From positions 26,997,489-27,061,488 of the forward strand of contig OY992832.1 of assembly GCA_963921425.1 (NCBI GenBank): DNA of 64,000 nt. Direction: 5' to 3'. This DNA comes from Dryas octopetala. Its lineage: Eukaryota > Streptophyta > Magnoliopsida > Rosales > Rosaceae. The notes beneath the pieces were generated by a model, which saw only the letters and a program-made list of their open reading frames with translations, ran no database searches and had not been told where the DNA came from. Positions 10,940 through 21,545 of the stretch are shown here, one piece after another. The stretch's first letter is position 1, and each line of letters starts with the position of its first letter. The translations under genes were made by a program, and so were the position numbers.

Positions 10940-13171
10940 TGATGAGTGTTCATTTTACGTTATTTTATGATACTAACTCCCTAACCTAGAGTGTTAGAAC
11001 TCGATACTTTTGTGTCTGTTGTCTTGTTTTTGTGTTTTTAGGTTAAATGAAGCAATGATGGAGAAAGAAGCTAAATGAGGCTATTTTGAGCTAAAAATGG
11101 AAGAAATGGGAAAAAGAATCTTGAGGGAATCTGCTAGAAGGATCTGGAATCTGAAAGGAATCTTTGGAGAATCTCAGACAAAATCTTTTGGGGAATCTTT
11201 TTTGTCAAGGTTGACTTTTGGTCAAAGTCAAAGGTCAAAGGTCAAAGGTCAAAGTCAATGGTCAACCGTGCCACATCATCACATGACATGGACCACACAT
11301 GCAGCCCATGCACTATGGGCCATGCGCATAACCCTAGCCCAAAGGACCAAGGCCATGCGCCTAAGCCATGCAGCCCAAGTCCATCACACCATGCAAGGTG
11401 GTAGCCCATGCACTAAAACCCTAGGGCCTAGGTGCATCCCATTCAGCCCAAGTCATGCAGCCATGCGCAAGCTAGAAGGGAGCAAGCTCATCACGCCACT
11501 AGCAGCCCATTCCAAGCTTCCTTGCGCCAGCCCACTTGCAAGTCACTTAAGCCCATCACGCTTACAAGGTTGCAGCAGCCCACATGTGTGTTTGTAAACC
11601 CTAGCCCAAGTCGACACACAAGGAGTCCTTATCTTGCAAGGAAGTCAAAACCCTGAAATCTGAACATCAAATTTCGACAGCAATTCTGTACTTCTCCAGA
11701 ACGAAACAGGTAGCATGCCATATATGGTTGGAAAGATACGGATGTTAGCTTCGCAGGGAATTTTACGGATTTCGATTCCGAGTTTTCTAGCTCAAGTTAT
11801 GGTCATTTTAGTGGAGGTAGCGCAGCAGTTCCGCGAGCTGAAAAGGAGTTACGCCCAAAAAAAGAGCCCAAATCAGCCTAAGGCCCACTTTTGGCCGAAA
11901 ATTAGAAGTCTTAAGGAGCAAGAAATTCACTTAAGCCCAGGTTCTTTTAATGAAACCCTAGCCGCACCTTGTCTTCAGCTTGCCTCCCAAGGAATCCTCA
12001 CCTCACCTCTATAAATATATCATATTCTCTCATTGTTTGTGGTTCTCATATTTTATATTTTCAGAATTCAAAGAGAGAGAGGGAGGCCGAATTTCAAAGG
12101 GAGAGAGTGAGAGGGTGGCGCCACTTGAGGGAGAATGAGAGACCATGTGCCGCAGCCCTAGCTCACCTTTGCCGTGAGCCTCCTTGCTGCTATGTCTCTC
12201 CTCTTCTTCTCTCTTGTGCCGCTGCCACCCTCTTGTGATGTTCTTTGTTTTTCTTTTGATTCTCTTCTTTTTCTTTAGTTAATTAGTTTGTTCTTGCTTT
12301 CATTGTGGATTTAATTATTATAATGGAAGTTAGATCTTTTATTTTCTTTATTATTATGTTTTGAGTTTTTTTATTGCTTTGCTAAGTTGGATGATGAAAC
12401 TTTAATTGTGAGTTATGCAATGGTGACACTTGTGATTTAATTTGATGCATGTAGTAAATCCTTGATCTCTATTTAAATTGACTCTATTTGTTTTGCATCT
12501 TTGACTGATCACCTTAGGTTGCATGCATCTAGATTTATGTTGTGAAACTAAACAAGCTCGAAAGGATGATAGTTTCAGTAGGCAACAAGTGAGTATCCTA
12601 AGATAATATTCATGAGAAAAGGGATCATAGATGACATACAGTACATTAATTTGGAGCCATGCGCTATGTGTTTGTCATTCTCACAGATCGTAACGACTCT
12701 TGCATGGGTAACAGCTGCCTTAGCTTAGAACTAGGGAACATGCAAGTTAACTGGCTAAGGAAGGCCCAAGAAGCTCTTAGTTTATGCCCAGTAAGGGGAG
12801 TAATTGCTAAAAGTGACTAGCCAAACCTTTTAGTAGATGAACTTTATTACATTTATGCATTATCTTGAATTGCTTGGTTGTATTTCCATCAATTGGTGTG
12901 GATTCTGAATTCTTAGCATTGCAATTGTGTGTGTGTGTGTGTATGTGGTGTGCGTGAGTTTAATAATCTACAAACCCCCATGCCGTGTGTGTATGTTTGG
13001 TTATTCTAGTTGGTAAGTTGAATTGGTTTGATTTGTATTTACCTATTCCTCGTGGGATCGACCTCGTACTTATACGCTATGCTTACATGAGCGATTCGTA
13101 TACTTGCGAGCTACAACTTGGTATTCGTTTCAAAATTCCAAGTAAAACAAGTTGTACAAAAAGGAGCAACA
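10940..13171 (+). repeat. C array LTR 3
   Basis: Third copy, ending GAGCAACA at 13171 and followed directly by the right target-site copy ATACT (13172-13176). Same W-box cluster (11204-11266) and TATA box. Confidence 0.93.
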
Positions 13172-14911
13172 ATACTCTCAATGATAAACACTCAAGAATT
13201 GGGTTGATATGTGCACTCAAAAGTATATGTGAGAGGAAATATGTAACAAAAACAATTAGCTCACATATGTACATGAAATAAAGGCACCTTTTAGAAAGAA
13301 ATACTGATCTCATGAAAGGAATACAAATGCTTGAAATAGAATCAATAACCATAGGCTCCCTTCTTAAATAGACTCCACATAAGTATAATACACACCTCTT
13401 GAGATCAGCTAGGGCTTTAATAGGGTTATAATGAAGGCTTAGGCTAGGATGGGGTATTGAAATGAAAAGGAAACACAAAGGTCTAAATTCATGGGATTGC
13501 AAGCATCACTAGAACATTCTGAGGTACACTTTGCTTCTTTGCACTTCATAGCTTACTTTGAACTCTTTTTGCTCATTTTTTTCTTCTTTTGAAACCGTCC
13601 CATCTCTTTTCTTTGATTTCTTTTCTTTTTCTTTTCTTTGGGCACGGTATACATACTTTTATGACACATTTTTGTATAAGCTATGCATTTTCACTTCTTT
13701 TCCACCTCAATCAACATATAAACAACTTGCAATACCATAAAAAGGGTAAAACGGGTAAAAGAGGGTATACACCCCCAAACTTAGGGTTTGGTATGGGGTA
13801 ACCAAGAAAACGGCTTAAAAGGCTCAAAATGGGTAACTAAGGATAAAACATGTAATGGGTAGGCTTTCAGGCTATGGGGTACACAAATAGGGCCTAAATT
13901 CATTTCTCAAGAGTTATGCATATACCACATGCTTTGTGTACACAAGAAGAGAGTTCTAGCTCATTGATTCAAGATTATGCATATTCCAAGCAAATGACCA
14001 AATTGAAAGACAATGAGATCAAAACAACGACTCATATGACAATGATAGAATCAGAGTGGCGCGCAACACTCAAGAATTGAAGAACAGGGCTCAAAAGCTC
14101 ACTTAGGTCATGCAAGTCTACTCTATTATGCATATAGTCATTAGTAATGCTAATCACAACCTAAATTCATATCAACAAGGCCAAATGACATAGAATTGCA
14201 AGATATGTTATGGAAAACTATTAGAATGAAAAGAACACCAAATATACACACAATACTAAAACATGCTCATAACAATCATGCACACTCAAATCAATTAGTT
14301 GGGGACTCAAAACGACCTGAAACAACCAAAATGACTTAAAAACTTTTTGTTTTTAAAACAATGTCGCACACTTCTAAAGAATCACATCCATCACTAAGGT
14401 GAATGAGATCTAACGAAAACGTGCATTTTGATGTGGGTTTTGACACCCTAAGTTTAAAAACAAAAGAAAAAGTTTTTTCCTAACCTAAAAACACTAAAAA
14501 CGAAAATTTTTTTTTTTCTTTTTTTTTTTTCTAAAAACACTCAAAAACACTTAAAACACTATAAACACTTGTTCTAACCTAAAAACACTAACAAATGACA
14601 ATTGCCCTTCCCCCCACACTTAAATGATACATTGCCCTCAATGTATGTGAAATAAATGCAAGAATGATCAAATTAAGCGAAACGGGAAATTGCAAATATC
14701 CAAAACCAAATAAACACACCAAAATTAAAAATTGTCTTATGAAGCGAAATAAAGAATCTGTTTACTTGCGTATGCAAGCGTGGACACTCCAAGGGTAGGC
14801 GCGGCCTCCTTGGTCCTCAATGACTCCTCCTCCATTATTCGAAACCAAAACTTGGGTTGCCTCCCAATAAGCGCTTGTTTTTCTGTCTTCAGCCTGACAT
14901 TGCCATCTCCT
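13172..14911 (-). mobile_element. Element A internal 3' non-coding region
   Basis: Starting with the right target-site copy of C, this is the reverse complement of the 23690-25400 region of element B. It contains PPT-like tracts near 13770 and 14610, the ATACATTG hairpin (about 14630-14650) and the post-gag GGGAGGCAACCC hairpin (about 14856-14871). The short open frames around 13083-13800 are not conserved as protein. No gene seen. Confidence 0.85.
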
Positions 14912-17050
14912 TTACTTGCGTCCTTTCCTCTTCCTCTTTTTGTCATTGCTACTCTCGGCACTCCCTAGGAACGAACTGAAGAAGCTCTCCGTCTCTGACT
15001 TCTCCTCTCCATAAAAAGTGATCTCCTCGTTTTCTGGCATCTCGGAAGTGAGCAAATACACCTCTTGCTTGGTGTAGTGCCGAATCTTCATGGTGCTCTC
15101 CAATGCTTTGTACTCCATGTTAGAGGTGCACAAAAATGGTCTCCCAAGAATAATAGAGACGTCGCCCGGAATTCTCGGCACATCTAGCACTATGAAATCA
15201 GAGGGAATTAGTAATTTACGACATTTAACCAAAACATCCACAAGCATACCACAAGCTTTTTGGGCTGAAGAGTTGACGAAGCGAATGTCCACATCAAATG
15301 GTTCCAAATCAGCCTCCTTAAATCCAAGCTTCTAGAACACAACCAGCGGCATGACATTGATAGCTGAGCCATTGTCAACTAAGGCATTGGTGATCTTATG
15401 CTCCCCTATGCTGCATGGTATGACCAACGAGCCCGAATCCTTCTTCTTGCTTGGAAAAGATGCAAAGAGATAACCACAAATCTCCCTAGGAACGTTGTGA
15501 CTATGCCCCTGCTCCTCAACCTTCTTCTCAATAGACTTCAATTCCCTCATGGTTGCTGGAAATTTGGTGATGTCAATGTCCGGAATGAGGGGAATCACAC
15601 GTGTATCAGCTTTCTCCTCTATCATTTCTGGATCCTCCTCTTCCTCACTATCCATGATCTCAATCACCTCCTTCACCTCCTTAGTCTTGACCACTCTAAC
15701 TCTTTTTCTTGGAGTAGTCCTCAAAATAGCATTTACATGCTCCTCATTCTTCGGGTTGAGGATGGGCTGACTTGGCAACTTCCCCTTCTCTCTCTGACCC
15801 AAAGTAGTGGCAATCTGACCCATTTGACTCTCCAAGTGTGCAATAGCCTTCGAATTGGCTTGCATCTGCTGCTCGGTTCGGTTCATGAAGGCATTGGTGC
15901 TTTGGGCAAGGGAAGTGGTGCTTTGAGCAATCTGAGCAATCTTGTCCTCCAAACTAGACCTCTCGGCATTAGGGTGCACATACGGCTTGTTGGTGCTCCC
16001 ACTAGCTTGCTGTCCATTGTTGTTGCTCCACCTGAAATTCGGGTTGTTCTTCCATCCAGGGTTGTAAGTGTTGGAATATGGATCATATGGCACCCTAGGA
16101 TAGCTCCCAACCTGGTTCACTTGTTCCACGTCACCTCCTTGTCCTTGCACACTCATCATCTTCTCTTGAGCCAAAGATAACTTCTGCACCATAGTCTTGA
16201 TTTCCAAAATCTGTCCCTCCATGGTGTTCGACACATCAGCTACCTCATACAACCCTCTCTTTGGTCCTCCTCTTGCACGATTGGAATCCCATTGTTGAGA
16301 ACTCAAAGAAAGCGACTCAAACAATTCTGTAGCCTCATCCTCCGTTTTGGACATGAATGCACCACCACATGCCGAATCCACCTTGGCTTGGTCTCTCTCC
16401 AATAATCCCTGATAAAAACAGCAAATCACATACCAAGGAGATAGGTTATGGTGTGGGCAGCTAGTAAGTAACTCATTGAATCTGTCCCAAGTCTCATGGA
16501 ATGGTTCGTCCGCCTTTTGCACAAATCCAAGGATCTCCTTCCGAATCGAATTAGTCTTGGAAATGGAATAGAACTTGTTCAAAAACTTGCTCGAAAGATC
16601 ATCCCATGTCGAAATGGAACCACTGGGCAGCGAATACAACCACCTCTTTGCCTTGTCCTTAAGCGCAAAAGGGAACATCCTCAAACGGTACTGATCGGCA
16701 TTCAGGCCCCTCAATTGTGCGGCTTCACAAACCCCGGAAAACTCCTTCAAAAAGTGAATCGGATCCTCCCCATTCAGCCCATGGTAGCTCGGCAACAAGT
16801 GAATCTGACCACTCTTGATTTCGAAATCAGTGGCTATGGTGGCATACCGAATGCATGATGGTTGAGTGGGCAGCGAAGGCGCTGAAAAGTGACTCAGGGG
16901 CTGCGGCACCATCTCATTTGCTTCAGCCATGTCGACACTCTCAGTCTCTTCACTACTCGAATCTGATGCACTAGGTTGCGGGCTGACTTGTGATGCACCT
17001 AAAGCTTCGTTCTTGAGCCTCTCCAACCTAGCAACAAGTTCAGGGTTCAT
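14912..17050 (-). pseudogene. gag-protease polyprotein, one premature stop (element A)
   Basis: Same gene as the intact copy in element B, about 712 codons from the ATG at 17050. The order is N-terminal acidic segment, retrotransposon gag domain (about residues 85-220, containing RLRMFPFALKDKAKRW), an NPGW/NPNF motif near 330, a glutamine/alanine-rich probable coiled coil (365-420), and an aspartic-protease domain (about 545-645). A single TAG (15332-15334) replaces Glu573; the frame then stays open to 14912. The protease motif reads DNG instead of the DSG of B, so the catalytic triad also looks damaged. A downstream open frame covers the last 131 residues. Inactive as a full-length protein; gag alone could still be made. 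Confidence 0.9.
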
Positions 17051-17126
17051 AAAACACACCTAATCAAGAGAAAACACATAATCAGTAGAAGGAATGCATA
17101 TAAAGGCATGGCATAGTGGATGGGGT
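17051..17126 (-). mobile_element. Element A shortened leader
   Basis: Between the gag start and the tRNA-derived segment. Compared with B it lacks about 95 nt just after the primer site; that stretch is replaced by tRNA sequence plus a short GGGG-containing joint. Confidence 0.7.
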
Positions 17127-17201
17127 ATAGTGGTAGTATAGTGGTAAGTATTCCCGCCTGTCACGCGGGTGACCCGGGTTCGATCCCCGGCAACGGCGCC
17201 A
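17127..17201 (+). tRNA. Captured tRNA-Asp(GUC) sequence fused to the primer-binding site
   Basis: Read on the plus strand, this is a near-complete plant tRNA-Asp. D arm, anticodon arm (anticodon GTC at 17160-17162), variable loop, T arm (GGTTCGATCCC at 17177-17187) and 3' acceptor strand match, and it ends in an encoded CCA (17199-17201). Plant nuclear tRNA genes do not encode CCA, so this was copied from a mature tRNA. The 5' acceptor strand (17127-17133) has three mismatches, leaving several acceptor pairs broken. It lies exactly where the element's 18-nt primer site should be, antisense to the retrotransposon. It is best read as reverse transcription running through the tRNA primer. Internal A- and B-box sequences remain, so RNA polymerase III transcription cannot be excluded, but a working tRNA is unlikely. 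Confidence 0.85.
17184..17201 (-). other. Primer-binding site of element A
   Basis: The reverse complement is TGGCGCCGTTGCCGGGGA, the standard tRNA-Asp site, 6 nt from the LTR edge (17208). It is continuous with the longer tRNA-derived segment. Confidence 0.92.
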
Positions 17202-17207
17202 AAAACT

Positions 17208-18980
17208 TGTTGATGTGTTTTCTTAGAACAAAATAAGCAATTATCTCATTCTAAGTTTACTCGCAAGTGCACGAATCGCATCAGTAGCAAAGCGTACAAG
17301 CACGAGGTCGATCCCACAGGGAATGGTTAATATACAACAAATCAGTGCAAATAATCACTAGAATAACTAAATGGGGGGTTTTGAAAGATGGAAACACACG
17401 CACACATCACCACACGCACACACACTTTATTCTATCTTGCAATGTTAAGTTTTCAGTTTCAAATCAGATAAGCATGCAATAACCATCCAAGGCTAATGAC
17501 AGTTAATTTGAACACAACATATTAAAGTTTGACAGCTAAAAAGGTTTGGCTAGTTACTTTCTCGCCATTGTTCTCCTAATGCATAAACTAAGAGCTTCTT
17601 GGGCCTTCCTTAGCTAGTTAACCTACATGTTCCCTAGTTCAAGCTAAGGCAGCTGTTACCCATGCAGGAGTCATTAAGTTTTATGAGAACGTCAAACATG
17701 CACAACATATAAGCTTTGACTATTTCCTTATAGAGGTTGCCCAACCCCACTACCAAGAATAATCCCTTATTCCCTTGTTACTTGTGGTTTAGTGTCTTTG
17801 ACTATTTCACAGCTAAACCTAACAGATAAACTAGATGCAATTACCCTAAGGTGGCCAGTCAAAGGATGCAAACAACTAGTGACGGGGGTTTTAATAGATA
17901 GTGGAAATTTAATATGCGCAAACATCAAACTAACAGACCAAGAGACGAATAAACGATTTGTTAAAGCATACGAATCCATTAATCGACCTACAACTAACAT
18001 GCAAGATAGAATAACTAACCTACATAATTAAATAAAACAAATAAAAACAGAAACTAACAAATAAACAAAGTCCAAATTCATGCTTGCAAAAGGAAATCAG
18101 AAACGTAAACTAAACAAACTTAGAGACATAAACTAAACAACTAATTTAAAGTGCATAAATTAAATGAAATCAGAAACGTAAAGTACACAAGATTAAATGC
18201 ATACACGAATTAAAATCAGCAACATAAAGTAATTGAAACCAAAAGACAAATTAAATAAATTCAGAAACTTAATTTAATAAATTCAGTAGCATAAACCAAT
18301 AATTAAAATAGAAACTAGAAGGAAAAGAAAGCAAAAATCAGAGGTGCAAACAAATGGGGGCTGCGGCAAGGAGAGAGGAAGAAGGAGGCACCTAGCAAGC
18401 AGGAGGAACTCACGGCAAGGTGAGCTAGGGCTTGCGGCAACAGGTGGTCCTTCCCTCTCACTTGTCACGCCACCCTCTCTCTAAGTCTCTCTCTGAATTC
18501 GGCTCACCTTACAAGAGAAATAAAAGTTGAAACTAAAACCCTAAAACAGAAAAATAAAACTAGGAGAGGAGAGGGGAATTTTCGGCTGGAGTGTAGGTGA
18601 AAAAGTGATCTCCCAAAAGTCTGAATGAGAGGGACTTATATAGAGGAGCCTTCCTTGAGAGGCAAGGAAGAGGAACTTGCGGCTGCTAGGGTTTGCATCT
18701 CCTAGTTCCTTGCGGCTTCAGCTAGGGCTAGCTGACTAGGCCTTGCGTGTTGGGCTGCTCCCCCTTGGGCTTCAGTGGCTCACGCCTAGCCTAGCTAGGG
18801 TCCCTCCTTGGCGCATGGGCTGGTAGTCTTGGGCTTTGGGCTTGCATGTTGGGCTTCCATGTTGGGCTTCAGTTGCTTGCACAAGATGGGCTAGGGTTTC
18901 ACTCCATGGGCTTCCATCTTGGGCTTGTCACCTTGGGCTTGCGCATGGCCACTTGTCTTGCTAGGGTTTGCATGGCATGC
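17208..18980 (-). repeat. 5' LTR of element A, inner part
   Basis: It begins at the LTR's 3' end (CACATCAACA on the minus strand) and is cut at 18980 by element B; the outer part resumes at 28081. It matches 1-1100 of the window with only a few substitutions. Target-site copy CATGC is at 18976-18980. Confidence 0.92.
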
Positions 18981-19134
18981 TGATGAGTGTGCATTTTGCA
19001 TCACTTTATGATACTAATTCCTTAACCTAGAGTGTTAGAACTCGCTATTTTGTGTTTCTTGTCTTGTTTTTGTGTTTTCAGGTCAAATGAAGCAGAAATG
19101 AGAAAAAGAAGCAAATGGAGCCATTTTGGGACAA

Positions 19135-19434
19135 TTCCTGGTCAAACCAGGAAAACGAGTGAAATCCTGGTCAAACCAGGAAAAGTGCAGAAATCCTAGT
19201 CAAATGAGGATTCCTAGTCACACTAGGAAACATCAAGTCCAGAACCATCATTGCGGAGCCAGAAATGTGAAATCTTGATCCGAACAGGAAATCCTGGTTG
19301 AACTAGGAAACCTAACCCAACTAGGGAAAGGAGTCCTAGTGACACTAGGAGATCCCAGGGGCAATATGGTCATTATGAGAAGTCGAAATGGATAAGGAAT
19401 CTCTCATTTTCAAGAAATCCTAGTTGCACCAGGA
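19135..19434 (+). promoter_or_regulatory. Array of 17-bp palindromes TCCTRGT-NNN-ACYAGGA
   Basis: Palindromes lie at 19135-19153 (extended by one pair), 19165-19181, 19194-19210 (right arm imperfect), 19211-19229, 19292-19308, 19334-19350 and 19418-19434, with a weaker one near 19273. All have 7-bp arms and a 3-bp centre. Several include GGTCAA, a W-box core. The same array is in the 3' LTR (from about 25852) and, inverted, in the other A-type LTRs. The spacing suggests binding sites for a dimeric regulator; this is inference. Confidence 0.5.
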
Positions 19435-20002
19435 AATGTTTTTCAAGGTTCCAGAAGCTTCCAGAAGGTGGTGGACATCCATGGAAATGAATGGAGGGAA
19501 GAAATGAATTTGAATTCAAATGGAAATGAGGGGCAAAATGGGAAGTCAAAAGTGGAGGGCCCATGGGCCCTAGGGATGCCGAACCAAGTGGGCCATGCAT
19601 GCACATGCATGGGCCCAAACCCTAGCAGCCCAAAAGCCACACGCAAGGAGGTAGATGGCAGCCATGCATGCGCATGCATGCCATGCAAACCCTAGCAAGA
19701 TAAGGGGCCATGCGCAAGCCCAAGGTGGAAGCCCATGGAGTGAAACCCTAGCCCATCTTGTGCAAGCTACTGAAGCCCAACATGGAAGCCCAACATGCAA
19801 GCCCAAAGCCCAAGACTACCAGCCCATGCGCCAAGGAGGGACCCTAGCTAGGCTAGGCGTGAGCCACTCAAGCCCATAAGGGAGCAGCCCATCACGCCAA
19901 GGCCCTAGTCAGCTAACCCTAGCTGAAGCCGTAAGGCACTAGGAGAAGGAAAACCCTATGCAGCCGCAAGTCTTTTCCTTGCCTCTCAAGGAAGGCTTCT
20001 CC

Positions 20003-20011
20003 TATTTAAAT
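20003..20011 (+). promoter_or_regulatory. TATA-like box of B LTR
   Basis: TATTTAAAT at the position equivalent to TATATAAG in element A. The core sequence has changed between relatives. Confidence 0.4.
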
Positions 20012-21367
20012 CCCCTCATTCAGACTTTTAGAGATCACTTTTTCACCTACACTCCAGCCGAAATCCCTTTCTCCCTCCTAGTTTTATTTTTCTGTTTTAG
20101 GGTTTTATTTTCAGCTTTTATTTCTCTTGTAAGGTGAGCCAAATTCAGAGAGAGACTTAGAGAGAGGGTGGCGTGACAAGTGAGAAGGAAGGACCACCTG
20201 CTGCCGCAAGCCCAAGCTCACCTTGCCGTGAGCCAATTGCTTGTGTTGGGTGCCTCCTTCTTCCTCTCTCCTTGCCGCAGCCCCCATGTGCTTGCACCTC
20301 TGATTTTTGCTTTCTTCTTCCTTCTAGTTTCTATTTCAATTGTTGGATTATGCTTCTGAATATTTTTAATTAAGTTCCTGATTTTATTTAGTTATCTCTT
20401 TATTTCTTTTAATTCATGTTGCTGAGTTCAATTCGTTTATGCTTTTAATTTCCTTAAGTTTGCGTTTCTGATTTCCTTTAGCAAGCATGAATTGGGATTT
20501 CATTATTTATTGTTGTTTCTGTTTTGTTTTGTTTTATTTAATTATGTAGGTTAGTTATTCTATCTTGCATGTTAGTCGTAGGTTGATTAATGGATTCGTA
20601 TGCTTTAACAAATCGTTTATCCGTCTCTTGGTCTGTTAGTTTGATGTTTGCACGTATTAAATTTCCACTATCTATTAAAACCCCCGTCACTAGTTGTTTG
20701 CATCCTTTGACTGGCCACCTTAGGGTAATTGCATCTAGTTTATCCGTTAGGTTTAGCTGTGAAATAGTCAAAGACACTAAACCACAAGTAACAAGGGAAT
20801 AAGGGATTATTCTTGGTAGTGGGGTTGGGCGACCTCTATAAGGAAATAGTCAAAGCTTATATGTTGTGCATGTTTGACGTTCTCATAAAACTTAATGACT
20901 CCTGCATGGGTAACAGCTGCCCTAGCTTGAACTAGGGAACATGTAGGTTAACTAGCTAAGGAAGGCCCAAGAAGCTCTTAGTTTATGCATTAGGAGAACA
21001 ATGGCGAGAAAGTAACTAGCCAAACCTTTTTAGCTGTCAAACTTTAATATGTTGTGTTCAAATTAACTGTCATTAGCCTTGGATGGTTATTGCATGCTTA
21101 TCTGATTTGAAACCGAAAACTTAACATTGCAAGATAGAATAAAGTGTGTGTGCGTGTGGTGATGTGTACGTGTGTTCCATCTTTCCAAAACCCCCCATTT
21201 AGTTATTCTAGTGATTAATTGCATTGATTTGTTGTTTATTAACCATTCCCTGTGGGATCGACCTCGTGCTTGTACGCTTTGCTACTGATGCGATTCGTGC
21301 ACTTGCGAGTAAACTTAGAATGAGATAATTGTTTATTTTGTTCTAAGAAAACACATCAACAAGTTTT

Positions 21368-21385
21368 TGGCGCCGTTGCCGGGGA
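21368..21385 (+). other. Primer-binding site of B, tRNA-Asp type
   Basis: TGGCGCCGTTGCCGGGGA, 6 nt after the LTR. Here complementarity to tRNA-Asp stops after 18 nt, the usual length, unlike in element A. Confidence 0.94.
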
Positions 21386-21545
21386 ATGGTGTCTAATATC
21401 AATGAATTGGTGTAATTAGTCATTAGAATTAGGTTATATTAGCTAGATTTCAGTTTTTGTTAATTTTTAGTTTTTAATAAATGCCATGCCTTTATATGCA
21501 TTCTTTCTACTGATTGTGTGTTTTTCTCTTGATTAGGTGTGTTTT

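Larger units (their letters stand above)
2084..13171 (+). mobile_element. Element C: tandem three-LTR non-coding retrotransposon array
   Basis: The structure is LTR (2084-4315), internal (4316-6511), LTR (6512-8743), internal (8744-10939), LTR (10940-13171). The period is exactly 4428 bp, with 2232-bp LTRs and 2196-bp internal regions. I saw no base difference between the units in the stretches compared, and every short open frame recurs identically. It sits in one 5-bp target-site duplication (ATACT). The internal region has a tRNA-Asp primer site and a polypurine tract but no gag, protease, RT or integrase apart from a 20-codon gag tail. It is therefore a cis-element-only passenger, homologous in leader and 3' region to A and B. 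Confidence 0.93.
18981..21361 (+). repeat. 5' LTR of element B
   Basis: 2,381 bp, TGATGAGTG...CATCAACA. U3 has eight 17-bp palindromes (19135-19434). The TATA-like TATTTAAAT is at 20003-20011, followed by the GAGAGAG leader. No coding region. Confidence 0.93.

Noticed and set aside
15398-16180. 260-codon plus-strand frame
   Set aside because: Antisense shadow of the gag-protease gene of element A. The mirror frame (22416-23099, minus) shadows the gene in B.
17127-17201. Functional nuclear tRNA-Asp gene
   Set aside because: Encoded CCA, three mismatches in the 5' acceptor strand, and its exact placement at the primer site point to a reverse-transcribed copy.
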